From Curvularia sp. ZM96 (lineage: Eukaryota > Ascomycota > Dothideomycetes > Pleosporales > Pleosporaceae): a DNA stretch of 64,000 nt. A program made the position numbers and the translations under genes. Under the pieces are notes generated by a model that searched no databases, had not been told where the DNA came from, and was given only the letters and a program-made list of their open reading frames with translations. The stretch spans positions 496,001 through 560,000 of the forward strand of contig JAJGBQ010000006.1 in assembly GCA_022457065.1 (NCBI GenBank). Reading direction: 5' to 3'. Positions 1 through 11,297 of this stretch are shown here, one piece after another; position 1 is the first letter of the stretch, and each line of letters begins with the position of its first letter.

Positions 1-543
1 AAGGAGGTTATGTGGGGGCAGAACGTCATTGTAGGGTTGAGTGAAAAGGTGGACCGTGTAGTGAGGGAAATCGTGGCCAAAGAGGGGAATGAGGGATATG
101 GAGATTTTTGAAGAGAAGGATGAGCTTTTTTTTGGCGTTGGAAGGTAACCGGGTAATGACGCGAAAAAAGAAAGGAAGGAAAAGAGAAGGAACGAAGAAA
201 AGGATGAGAAAGCGAGAGCGTGTGTTGACGGCCCATGAGGCACATTGGCTGGCCCAATGCACAACACCCTCTCCTTCGATGTTGCGTCGTCTAATTAAGC
301 TTTCGAGGCGATTCCTGTCCTATCTACCAACAAACCTAAACATGACTGGCCGTGGGGTAGACCCCTGGCTGTGTCTCAGCCACGCGACAGCTCGAGGAAC
401 GTATCTTCCTCGAGGAAAATGCCGCATACATGCGCCCAGCGGCTCTGTTGCTCATCGTTCTATCAGAAATCTAGAAGAAAAAGAAAAAGCAGAACAAAGG
501 CTAGTTTAGTAGTACGAAATGTAAAAAAGGCATCTCATGAACC
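1..543. other. intergenic, 3' side of the AACS gene
   Basis: No gene that I can support. The strand is purine-rich around 160-220 and 475-530. Short open frames exist on both strands (for example a roughly 130-codon frame on + from 108) but they have biased, low-complexity composition and no recognisable domain. The segment probably holds the 3' UTR and terminator of the acetoacetyl-CoA synthetase gene that reads leftwards into it. Confidence 0.4.
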
Positions 544-2736
544 TCAGTGCGTACGTGCCCATTCTCGGTACCAGTCCAAGCATTCGGCATTGGCGACGCT
601 GGCACTGGTCTTGACGTTCATTCCGCAGAGTATTTGCTTGACTGATCCTTCGACCCTACTTTTGCGTCAGCAGCTGACAGCCACTCTGTGAAAGAAGGAG
701 AGTGTAAACTTACTTTTTGCCGTTAGTCGTGACTGGAATTTCTGGACACTCTTCTACGATAGCAGGCACATGGCGGGCGCTGAGCGAGTTCTTGATTGTC
801 AACTTGATCCTTCCAACCAAATCAGGTGAGATCTGGCGACCTTCTGCCATCTTGAGGAATAGCACTACAGTTTCATCGGTGTCGGTTTCTCTCCGTCGCC
901 CAATGCACAAGGCATCAGACACGTCTTCTGGGAAATGCTGGAGCACCACGTTGTAGATTTCAGCCGATCCAAAGCGCACACCAGCAGGTTTGAGGATGCC
1001 ATCGCTGCGTCCCAGCATCCACAGTCCACCCGTCTCAGGGTTAAAGCGCGCAAAATCGCCATGGTGCCAGATTGGCTGCCCCTTTTCGTTTGTGAACTTG
1101 TCAAAGTACGACTTTCGGTACTTGGACTCGCCATCAGGACCCCAGAACGCTACTGGCTGGCAGATAAACGGTTTAGTGCAGACTAAGTCGCCTGGCTCTC
1201 CCGAGGACGAGATGTCGGCGCCTGTAAAATCGAACGCGGCAATTGCCATGCCAAGACCTGGTCCCTGAATTTCACCCTGGTAAACGGGTAGCAGCGGGTT
1301 CGGCGCGCCGAAGAGCGAAATTATGTCCGTGCCTCCGGTAATGCTTCCGAGATTGATGGATGACGGGAACGCTGAGTAGACGTAAGAAAATGTCGACGGA
1401 GCGAGTGGGGAGCCGGTCGAGTAAATTGCCTCGAGCTTGTCAAGAGCAAGACCAGCAGCGGCAGGGTCAACAGACTTTTGCTCCAGGATAGAGAGATATT
1501 TGGCAGAAGTGCCAAAGTGTGTGATGCCGAATTCGTCAATGAGTCGGTGCATGGCAAGATCATCCGGAACGGACGTCGATGGATCGGATTTGTCCACATA
1601 GCGGAATGGCGATCCATCGTAAAGAACCAATGTGGCGCCAGACGCTAGTCCACTGACGAGCCAGTGCCACATCATCCAAGTGCAGGTCGTGAAATAAAAG
1701 AGGCGCGATTTGGGTGTGATAGAGCAGTGGAGGATATGCTCCTTCTTATGCTGGAGCAATGTGCCGATAGCTCCATGAACGATACATTTGGGCGCGCCCG
1801 TTGTACCACTTGAGTAGAGGATGTAGACCGGGTGGTCCGGCGGCAGTTGGGTAAACTCAAGCTCTGGTGTTGACTTGAGCGACGTGAAAGTGGCGTAGTC
1901 GTACGTCTTTCCCGACGCAACAGGTATTGAGCTGACGTCGAATGAAACAGACGAGACCGTCGGGAAAACGACAACAGCTTGGAGAGTTGTAAGTTCCCTG
2001 GTGATTTCCACAACCTTTGGCAGAACTGGATGGCTTCGGCCATTGTAGAAGGCAGCGTTGTCTACAAAGAGCAAAGCTGGCTCTATCTGGCGCAGTCTGT
2101 CCAACACAGCGTGTACACCGGTATCCGGGCTGACGGCGGTCCAGACGGCTCCCAGTGATGTCGCTGCAAGCATAGCAACCAACGCATTAGTGTGGTTTGC
2201 GACATAACCCGCAACTCGGTCGCCTGCTCTCAAGCCCATCGACAACATGCCCGCCTGGCATAGCTTCACTCTGTGTCTTAGTTCCTTCCATGACACCGTC
2301 TCCCGCGTGGTCTCGGTCGCGGCAATGACAGCGGGTGATTCAGGATCGACTTCTTGGGTAGGGAAGAGGAGGTTCTCGGCGAAATTGAGGGTTGCTCCCG
2401 CGAAGAACGCCGGGCGTGGGAACATGGGCGCATTTGGATCAACCGCCTGGCTATTTGTAAGTAGAAAGTAGGTGTACGCTTGAGGCCGCAGCGACTGACT
2501 GAGGACGGCGTTCCATTGTGTCGGACACCGACAAAATCCCAGGTGCTTTTCCAGAAGGCATCAATGTTCTCGATGCTCCATTGGTGCAGTTGTGCATAGT
2601 CGGAGAGTTGGAGATGATGTGTCTTATTCACTGACTCGAGGAACTTGTACATGGGTGTGGAGTGTGGGGAGGGATGCCTCCATAGCAGCTTGGAGGCCGA
2701 CGATGTGCCATTGGTGATTTTGGTGCCGTTCATCAC
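544..2736 (-). CDS. acetoacetyl-CoA synthetase
   Basis: ATP-dependent ligase that activates acetoacetate to acetoacetyl-CoA (ketone-body and leucine carbon salvage), a cytosolic member of the ANL/acyl-CoA synthetase superfamily. Three exons, complement(544..655, 714..2446, 2500..2736), give 693 aa, normal for the family. Intron 1 (2447-2499) and intron 2 (656-713) both keep phase. The N-terminal ACAS cap sits at about residues 40-100. The AMP-binding core YSSGTTGAPK lies near residue 290. The TWMMWHWLVSGLASGATLVL stretch follows, and the catalytic lysine is in PVTTNGKK near 656. The last exon supplies the family's C-terminal tail (VEGSVKQIL... and TSASVANAE...LDWYREW). Without intron 2 the frame would stop immediately after NGKK. 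Start ATG at 2736 gives the usual N-terminus. The family assignment is firm; exact splice sites are inferred. Confidence 0.92.
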
Positions 2737-4690
2737 GCGAATTTCTTCGTTGAGGTGACGAGTTTTCGTGTTGGAGGTGGCCTTCTTCTTCTATCGCAGC
2801 TGTGTCTAGGGGAGTTTCGTGTTTATCGCAGTGCAGAATGTTTTTTTGGTTCCTGGCGGCGATCCCCTCGGCCGCGCTTTCCCCACCATTTTCCCCCGAA
2901 GTCTCCAGCCGGTAGTATCCGACAATACATCGGGTCGTTTCCCCACATCCAATCTCCTGGCAGATAAACTACTTCAACGGACTCTCAAGTGAACGTTGCC
3001 TTTGTTCTTCTCGCCGGCTCCACGACTCTACTGCGTTTTCAACATGTCCGGCCGTACCGCAAACACCATCAGATCACGCAACGCACGATTAAGGAGAAGA
3101 TGGCCGAATTTTATCTAGCGTGTATAGGGCACCAAGACAACACAGCGTCCCCACCACACCACCCATATCGGCGATTTCAAGGCAGACCAAAGGCTTAAGA
3201 GACGTACCTCGACGCAAGGTTGTCCGTGTGCGCGCCGCACCGCCCGTTCCTGACAATGAGACAGCTTCTTAAGCCTTTCGCTGACCTGTGCTAGAAGCCA
3301 TGGCGGACGCTATAACGAGGATCTCCGACCTACATACATGCACGCCCCTGGGCAACGCGGCCAGCTTTACGTACGCTCTTCAGCTACGCTAGTGGTAAGG
3401 ATCCGGACTCTGCCTGTCCTACTTCTGAGCAACCATGATCCTTGGAGGTGTTTATGCCATGGCAGTTGGATGCACGGTCATCGGTCTTTCTTATCCGTGT
3501 GACTCGTAAGACGTTTGCCTGGTTGCCTTCTTCGTTACCATTTTCCTTTATGCCGCTAGCCCCCGAGCATTTTCGCCCCCCTTTTTCCCATGGAACATTC
3601 TAGCTTGGCTGCTTGGACATACAGTGAACGGTAGCACTATGCATGGAACCAGGTCTGTGTGTGTCGATCCGCTTCTAGCCTACGACTGTCTCTTCACCCG
3701 CCCGCACTCGCTCATGCTACGATAGTATTTGCAAAACAGTACCGCCTCGAAAATTGGTTGTTCAGCCTACCTGTGCAGCAGCCCTCATGATCTGCTCCTC
3801 ACCCATCAGATAGCCCTTGGTCCCTCGCATTCATCATATCTTCCACGCGCGTGTAAACCGCCTATCTCCGTTCGCAAAGTGGAATAGCTCATCTCACTCC
3901 CTGCATTCTTTCGACACTTCCCAAGTGCTTGTCTCCCTGCGATGACGCGCACTAGCGAAGCAGGGTATGCATGCGAAACCATCTAGACGGGTTGTGGTCG
4001 CATGTGGCTGCCACACCTAAAATACCTCCGGCTTGGACCTGATAATCGGCAAGGCACATTAGTGCCACCTGGCTCTGGTGCAGCGAGTATGGCTTGAGAT
4101 ATCAGTTGCTGCTGATATCGAAAAGGCCAAAAACCTGGACATGAAACACGAAGATCGCCAGCTGACACTTTGAAAACACCCGGGGGGTCACCACACCAGT
4201 CCACGAGTCTGCACGTCGGCCAGAGCTCTCGACATGTTCGCGCCATGTACAAGAACCGAGATGAAGACAGGTTGTACAGGCGACCTTTCGTATTGATAAA
4301 GTTTAAGTCTAAACCTATCCTATTGCTTACCTATGCAGATATGCGAGGATGGGAGCTTTGAAGTTGGAGCTCCTACAAGCCACTGGATGTTTGGTTCCAA
4401 CAGATCCGGTCTATGTCGATGCTAAGTTTGGGAGTGTGAATGGCAATACCCAGGTAGATCCTAGAGTTGATACTCTCTATTGTAGATCCAGTGTAGAAAA
4501 GCAAAAATTTATAAAGCACTATGCGTTCTCTCCCACACCCGGGGCAACAAGCTACTCGTTCAAGATCTCGTCTTTCTCCTGGGTCAAGCCTACGGCTCGA
4601 CCAGTGCTTTAGATACAGGTATATATGTCTTGTCTATCTACTTTTGGTGCACAATCACGGCATACTCAGCCGCTAACGTAGGCAAGATAC

Positions 4691-5086
4691 ATGATGGAAA
4701 ACATGGGATCAGGGTCTGCCAAATCCAGTGGTCAGGCGGGACACCGAGGCGCCTCTGTCAGAACTGATGTTCAGGGGAAAGGCACGACTTCACAGACCGC
4801 AATGCCTGAATCGCCGCTTGCGCCAGGGCAATGCCCGTATCACACAGTTCTGTTGCAGAGTCCCCTAGGGAAAACCGTTCCTCCCGGCATACATCCTTCA
4901 CAAAGGCTGGAGTACACCCCAATGTTCGAGATTCCTTTTGGGATGTTTGGTAACTGCAAAGTTGGCAGCTCCGCCTCCGCTGGCTGCACCTGCGCAAACC
5001 ATTCGGGTGCCTCAAAAGATAACATGATCCGCGACATAGATGCTATCTTACGGCAAGAGAAGGACGACGGCAAAAAGACCGCTTAG
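4691..5086 (+). CDS. hypothetical small protein, doubtful
   Basis: An uninterrupted 131-codon frame that starts at ATG just after an intron-like element (4619-4681). I do not recognise a family. The product is Gly/Ser-rich at the N-terminus, carries a segment with EYTPMFEIPFGMFGNC, a small Cys cluster (C..., then GCTCANH near residue 105) and a charged tail ending in RQEKDDGKKTA. The Cys/His cluster faintly recalls the Cys-rich tail of copper-fist regulators, but the spacing does not match, so I do not claim it. No signal peptide. Upstream reading in phase through the intron-like element fails in this frame, so the frame may be chance or part of a decayed gene. Confidence 0.2.
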   Translation: MMENMGSGSAKSSGQAGHRGASVRTDVQGKGTTSQTAMPESPLAPGQCPYHTVLLQSPLGKTVPPGIHPSQRLEYTPMFEIPFGMFGNCKVGSSASAGCTCANHSGASKDNMIRDIDAILRQEKDDGKKTA

Positions 5087-7688
5087 TCTGGCTACTCAAT
5101 GGCAAACCCTGACAACAATCTTCTCGGGAGTCAATACTTTCGAGCTGAATTTTTAATTGTTTTCTTTTTCAAAAATTATGTACTAGAAAAGTTTGAATGC
5201 AACCCGCTCATCACTTCGGTGAATCCACCCGCGATGAGAGACCAAATCACCACAAAACTCCTGGACCAGATTTTGAGTACCAAAATTCCAACCTGAAACC
5301 TAAGTTCGTCAACATTGTTGCTTAGTAAAATGAAGTCGAGCCAGCCCCCACCGCCGATCCGCTTCTTCTCCGCAATCGACAGGCTTCCCGGGGTTTAGCC
5401 GTTCCGCCGTCCGCTCGACTAGTACTGATAATCGGTAAACAACGCCTTGGCACGTTGGGACAGATATCATGTCATGGCCCGTGACGGGCTCAATGACAGA
5501 TTTCATGCAGAAGCTGATTACAGGGTCTTTTCAGCCCCCAGCGACATCCAAACACGAACATGAGCCTAATCCTATTTGAAGCTAGTGGGTAGGGGAACCA
5601 ATAACATCCGGCATGGGTTTCAAAGTCATGTACACACAGAGAGCATCAGATCTTTTCCAAAGAATGTGGTTTAGGTCTTTTGAGCACCTAAACTTAATCA
5701 TCGGAGCTTTTTCTGGCGCTAAGTCACAGGATGTCGACATAACGTCCCTGACATCCCTGCCAGCCACCTAGCCACTACATGCCACTAAGACTATAGCCAC
5801 AAAATTAGGATCTTCATTTTCAGCCAAGTTGTTCTATTTGGAATCTGTCCCGTCCTTCTAGCGCTAGGGCATGTTCTTTTCCGCACGGGCTTCGAGTAAT
5901 GCTGCCACTGATTGGCATGGTCCTCTGCCAAATGAATACTGGGGATAATACACAGAAAGGACCTGCATATATTCGGGTGGTGGAGGAACAGTTTAGGCGC
6001 GCGGTAAGGAAGCGAGAGAAAGGTACACAGTCTAACGACACAGTGCCCCGTCATCCGATGCCGTATCCTGGGTCGCCTCCAGGAGTGAGTTGTTTCGTTC
6101 CAAAATTGAGACCCATCCGCGCCGGTGAGACCCCGTTATACTTGCGTTCAGCTTTTGGTCTAGGCATGCAGCTGCCTCTTGGCACATATATGCAAGGTCC
6201 ACTGCTCAGCCTGCTAAAATCAGACAGTATTTTACTGTAGCCAGGACGCTTGAAAGCAGATTCTACCATGATGGAGGGCTTTCTAATTCTTATCTGCTAA
6301 CCGCTAGCAATAACAGACAGTCAGATTGGACCTATTTCACCGCAATTGTTAGTGAGTCTCGATACACATCAACAACCCTGTCAGATCTGCACACATTCTC
6401 ACCGATTTCCAAAGCCACTTTAGGTCGAAGGATCAGCTTCCGAAGTATTCTACGGTAAGCGCTGTCCCACGTGTCGGGGAAGCGGGAATAGTTCCATGTC
6501 TTGCCATGTTAGTCGATGGGGCTGTGCAAGGCTACCTCACCAAATGATAGACAACGTAACCGAGGCTGAGGGAATGGCACCGCTAGTGTAGCCAAGAGCG
6601 CTGTTCGGATCTGAAATTTGTATACGGTTCGGCACGGCGGCTTAACACCAATTTGCTCATTGTGCCATTGGCTGTTCGTGAAACATGCCAATGCACACTA
6701 AACCATCAAGGCTGTTGCCTAGCCAACTTGTACCGTCGAATGGCCCCTAATCTGCTTCACTGATGCTTACTGCATGGCCCCCCTCTCCCAAATCTCCTCG
6801 CGAAACCCGCTAATCCCTCGATCGTATCGCAGAGAAATGTCGGTGTGGCATTCAGTGCTGTCATTTCTTTACAAAATGATGGCAGGACTCGCGGGCGCTT
6901 AAGTGAGACATTCCGGGCTTGACAATGAGAAGTGCTCCACATACCGCCCGAGTCTTTCTTAAACCAACGTCACGGCCCGGATCGGTCACAAGAGCGTGGA
7001 CCTGAATCATACAAGCTGGAAAGGAAGGTTTCTCCTAGTGTTCCGCGCGATGCCTGTCCGGAGGAGGGGGCCAGCATCCAGTACGCTCGTTTGATGGAAC
7101 AGACGGGCAAAATCATCACTAAAGTAGGCGGTGTACGAATTCCTAGTTACACAGCATGGAGGTGCGGAGTCTTCGCTCCGTGAGTGGATGCATGTACGCT
7201 CCTTTCCTGGTTCCGATGGCCTATCTGACTAGCCATGCGTCTCTCACTGAAGCTTCTATGCATTATCATTATCATCAGAATCATATGCAGTGCCGCTTGT
7301 TTGTGAACCCGGTTGACACCCCCAACTTATGACTGGCCCGGATCTCTTCAGCCTGGGGTGTCAAGTGGTGCTCCTGCAGACCAGGAGCGCGGGGAAGCGC
7401 TTCATACATCCGCGAGGCTTAGACGTACAGAAAAACCTGCCAGATTGAGCCCCTATCGCGACATTAGGAGGTGTGTCAATCTACATCCCCGGTTCTGCAA
7501 TGCAACGCTCAGTCGTGATTGCTCGAACCTTACGTTTGGTACGATCGGCGAAGGAGAGATTTGACGGATCTGATGGCAGCAGGAGTGAGTCTCGCAGAAA
7601 TAGCGTTTCGCACTGAAAGGTTAAATACCAGTGAAAGGTTAGGTCTGTACTGCGGAATCTCGTTCTTCCAGATCAACATATCATTATC

Positions 7689-7952
7689 ATGGCAGCTTCA
7701 CGTCAATCCACTCTTGTTACAAACGCTGCTACAAATGGCTCGGCCCAAAGCGTCAGACACGAGGCTGAATCCACACAACTATCAGCCCCCATTGGTCGAG
7801 AAAACCTCCAAGCGAGCGGAGAAACACACAACCTCACTCGTCAGCGTGACGTGAACTTGCCTTGTATTGGATCATGGACCCCCGATGGACAATATCAGGG
7901 CACTGACTCCTCCTCGGGCGATGGTACTTGGGATTCTGACGCTTCATGCTAA
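7689..7952 (+). CDS. hypothetical 87-aa ORF, doubtful
   Basis: Short ATG-initiated frame with A at -3 and G at +4. The product is hydrophilic and rich in Ser, Thr, Asn and Gln, with two Cys, no signal peptide and no recognisable motif. A second short frame (8020-8232, +) lies just downstream and could be a second exon, but I could not find a splice pair that keeps phase. Could be chance. Confidence 0.15.
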   Translation: MAASRQSTLVTNAATNGSAQSVRHEAESTQLSAPIGRENLQASGETHNLTRQRDVNLPCIGSWTPDGQYQGTDSSSGDGTWDSDASC

Positions 7953-9578
7953 AAGGTGCTGATACCTCTCAGTATACTACAATCCAACAGCTCGAGTTAC
8001 GTGCGCACGCCATTGCAACATGCAGGAAGCGTGTCTTGACTCCACGTCACATGCGAAAGTGGTAGAACTTCTACAAGAGTCAAATACCGAGGGCCTAGCG
8101 ATCAGGCTAGCTGACGGAGAAGGAGGCAAGTCTTCTTTGCCAGGTTGTACATGCGATGGAACCCTTGAAGTAGATGAAAGTGAAAAAAACCGTTCGGTTC
8201 CAAAGGTAAACGGTGAGAAGGGTGCCGAATAGCTGTCAAGGTCTCGCGCACCTCATGTGGGACTGGCAAGGGGTGGCTTGGATGCTGACAAGGCTGAGTA
8301 TTTCTGACTGTTGTGTAGAGAAGAAGATAATAATTTTGAGGAGTTACATGTTCATTCTCCTTCAATAAAAAATAGCAAACGTGATTTCGCAATGATTGTT
8401 TTCTGTTGCAGCCTCAGCGTTGCTTTCCCACAACTGTTACCCTTAGTCCTCTTTGGATGACGCATTGAAGAAATCGACACATCATCCTATCGTAAAAGAC
8501 ATACATTCCAACAGAAAAGCTTTAGCTCCAATTGTTCATAATTAAGTGTATCTTGACATTGTATGGCTTGATGACTCAGCTTCAAAGCTTAGCCAGACAT
8601 TGGGCTTTTAGTGAAAGCTTGACGATTTGGCGCCAACGGCTGGGCTGAAGCATGCAGAGCAGCATGTGTAATAGGTTTATTGTTGAGTGGATAGGGTATT
8701 TCAAACAAAACGTAAAAGAGCAGCATTGCATGATAGTGGTGTCGCCGATATTCATACTAAGTCACGCACTCTGAGTTTTCTAACGATGTCCAATTTTAAA
8801 ACTTGTAAATTGCATTCTTACAGCCGCGTACAGCCTTGGATCTCGGGGTCTTTGCAAGATGGACCGCAGTGGCTCTCAAACTCAACATCAGGCATAACTT
8901 TCTTCGCCTTGAATGCAAGACTTGGATGAAAAGCGGTATAATTCGACTCCTAGGTGCTATTCGCTGAATTGCATGACTTGACGATTCTATGGACTGATGA
9001 GCCATGGCCTAAAATCATGGCCATGAATCTGCGCGAACGAGAATGCATTTTCGTCCGTACCAAGGTATCCCCAGGCTCGAGTGGTCCGATAGGGATGTGT
9101 GGTCTCGCAAGGAGTGCCTAGACCTAATCCATCAAACGTCACAGATAGAGTTTACCATCTGAACGGTACGCCAGATCTGAGATCACAGATCTAATCCGCC
9201 ATGCTGTGTCACTCTGAAGCAAGGTTTCATCTCTTCCAATCCCTAGAACTGCAGCTCACGCCACCCAAATTAGCCTAAGCGCTATGTAAGTCCCACTTGC
9301 TTTAGCGCAGTGCTAGAAGTAGCCGTCAGATCTATCCAGGTACGCGCTGGAAGTCTAGAAGCTGTGATTTCAAACCATCCCATCGTCCTTGCATAGTCTC
9401 GATTTTGTTTAGAGGCTGGCAACCGTTGTCCGCTTACGCTTTCCGTGCGATCCGGCCAAGGCTACCCCGCTACGTAGCTGAACCAGCCACATCCTCCATC
9501 TCCACCCCCTCATCATTCCTGTGGCTGAACACGCAATTCAACCTTCCTTTTTCCTACAGTGCAACCTATAGTACCACC

Positions 9579-11297
9579 ATGGCTGAACTAGTCTCTGGCA
9601 TTTCGAAGCTCAATCCTTTCTCCAAGAAAGACATCGACGATGAGGACAAAGGCGAGGCTATTGATGCGGGGACCGTGGCAGGCGGAGGCCATGCATCGCG
9701 GGAATCGCATCTCACCAAAGATAAGCTCCGCGTGAGTGAATCGTTGCAGCACTATATCATCGAAAATGGCATCCTGCCTGACTCTGGCTCTGGGTCAGTG
9801 CACACTGGGGCGTTGCGAGAATTGCTCAGTAAAAGCCACATCGATATTCCTCGGGACCTTATCGACAGAAACCATCCGCTCCCTGAATATTTCATCAGTT
9901 CGTCGCACAATACGTACCTGATGGCACACCAGCTGTATGGTGAATCACATGCCCAAGCATATGAAATTGCCCTTCACACTGGATCACGATGCGTTGAGAT
10001 TGATGCTTGGGACAATGACGACAACAAGGACGAACCCAAGGTTACCCATGGCTACACGCTTGTCTCTCACATACCTTTCCGTGAAGTATGCGAGACAATC
10101 CGTGACGTCGTGGACAGAGAGGCTGCCAATGAAGCGGATGCTGCACCTATTTTGATTTCTTTAGAGAATCACTGCGATGCGCACGGTCAGCTTCGCCTGG
10201 TACAAATCTTCCAGGAAGTGCTTGGGCATCGGCTTGTCAATCAAGAAGTGCGCGACAAGGGCACGCGCGAACAAAACAATCCCAGCAAGCATGAGCATGT
10301 CACCCTTGCTGAGCTGGGTAACAAAGTAGCGGTCATTGTCGAGTACCACCTACCTAACGAAAAGGAGAGTAGCAGCAGCAGCGATTCGAGTTCCGACGAA
10401 GAAGCGAAAAAGCAAGCCCACGAAGCGTACGTACAACAACGAAAAGCAGCCATCCCTGGTGGTATCATCCCTGAGCTTGCAAATCTGGGGGTATATGCGC
10501 AGTCCGTGAAGCCCGTCAACAACTCGTGGTTCGAAAGCGAGCTGGAGGATGCACCTCACCATCAGCTCATCAACGTCTCTGAATCTGGTCTCAAGAGTCT
10601 TCTACCAGCCAACTCGGCCAAGATAGCTCGTCACAACGCCCATCACTTGATGCGAGTCTACCCAAAAGGTACCCGGATCTCTTCTAAGAACTTGGCTCCA
10701 GTTCCATTTTGGGGTCTCGGTGCACAAATCTGCGCGCTCAACTGGCAAACCTTCGGTGCTAGTTCGCAGCTGAACGAAGCACTCTTTGCTGGCTCAAGCG
10801 GATACGTCCTCAAGCCTGCCGCTTTACGCGCTGGTGGGTCCGGAAGCCTCAGCACTGGCAGGCGGAAGCGCTTTCGGCTGCATGTTGCGGGTGCAACCGA
10901 CCTCCCCCTACCTCAAGGCCGCGACCCTAACGAGATCAAACCTTACCTAACATGCACACTCGTGCATCCCAATGATTTGAATAATATGCCACCTAAGCGC
11001 AAGACTGCTGTCTACAAACCCCACAAATTGACTAGCTTCATGCACAAAGACAACCCGCCAGCCACGGACCCAATGTGGAGGGAGGTCCTGGAATGGGAGT
11101 ACGAGGACAATGAGATGGCATTCTTACGTATGTTGATCAAGAGCGACGACAGCTTCTCCAAGAACCCAATCTTCGCTGTTGCAGCCGTGAGACTGCTGTA
11201 CGTCACGCCGGGATGGGTCTTCGTTCGCATGTTCGATCTTGCTGGACACGAAACGACATGCACGGTCCTGGTTAGATTTGAGTTTCTGGACGCGTAG
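9579..11297 (+). CDS. phosphoinositide-specific phospholipase C (X, Y and C2 domains)
   Basis: Hydrolyses phosphatidylinositol 4,5-bisphosphate to diacylglycerol and inositol trisphosphate in Ca2+ signalling. Single exon of 572 aa. The X domain (about 101-245) shows the catalytic set: SSHNTYL (His110), CVEIDAWD (Glu140, Asp142), a second His in THGYTL (His157) and Glu196 in LISLENHCD. An acidic Ser-rich linker (264-276) separates it from the Y domain (about 297-418, with KGTRISSKN and GYVLKP). A C-terminal C2 domain covers about 432-572. There is no evident EF-hand region, as in the short fungal PLC paralogues. I start at the ATG in context ACCACCATGG. The same frame is open upstream but has no ATG. 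A pyrimidine-rich acceptor ending at 9559 suggests a 5' UTR intron. Confidence 0.93.
   Translation: MAELVSGISKLNPFSKKDIDDEDKGEAIDAGTVAGGGHASRESHLTKDKLRVSESLQHYIIENGILPDSGSGSVHTGALRELLSKSHIDIPRDLIDRNHPLPEYFISSSHNTYLMAHQLYGESHAQAYEIALHTGSRCVEIDAWDNDDNKDEPKVTHGYTLVSHIPFREVCETIRDVVDREAANEADAAPILISLENHCDAHGQLRLVQIFQEVLGHRLVNQEVRDKGTREQNNPSKHEHVTLAELGNKVAVIVEYHLPNEKESSSSSDSSSDEEAKKQAHEAYVQQRKAAIPGGIIPELANLGVYAQSVKPVNNSWFESELEDAPHHQLINVSESGLKSLLPANSAKIARHNAHHLMRVYPKGTRISSKNLAPVPFWGLGAQICALNWQTFGASSQLNEALFAGSSGYVLKPAALRAGGSGSLSTGRRKRFRLHVAGATDLPLPQGRDPNEIKPYLTCTLVHPNDLNNMPPKRKTAVYKPHKLTSFMHKDNPPATDPMWREVLEWEYEDNEMAFLRMLIKSDDSFSKNPIFAVAAVRLLYVTPGWVFVRMFDLAGHETTCTVLVRFEFLDA

Larger units (their letters stand above)
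2737..9578. other. gene-poor block, no convincing gene
   Basis: About 6.8 kb between the divergently transcribed AACS and phospholipase C genes. No frame longer than about 130 codons and no recognisable domain. Base composition is not obviously AT-rich, so this is not a classic RIP island. The best coding hints are an intron-like element at 4619-4681 (GTATAT donor, CTAAC at 4673-4677, TAG acceptor), a 131-codon frame at 4691-5086 (+) and an 88-codon ATG frame at 7689-7952 (+) in good start context. The outer ends must carry the promoters of AACS (from 2737 up) and of the phospholipase gene (below 9579). It may be decayed coding sequence, non-coding RNA or lineage-specific small genes; the sequence alone does not decide. 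Confidence 0.5.

Noticed and set aside
656..713. Shorter choice for the last AACS intron, ending at TTTCACAG (686)
   Set aside because: It would leave an intron of only 28 nt and lead to a stop after a few residues, whereas the 58-nt intron restores the conserved family C-terminus.
4840..5086. Copper-fist-like Cys tail in the 131-codon frame
   Set aside because: Only a few Cys/His residues agree and the spacing is off; the DNA-binding copper-fist domain is absent.
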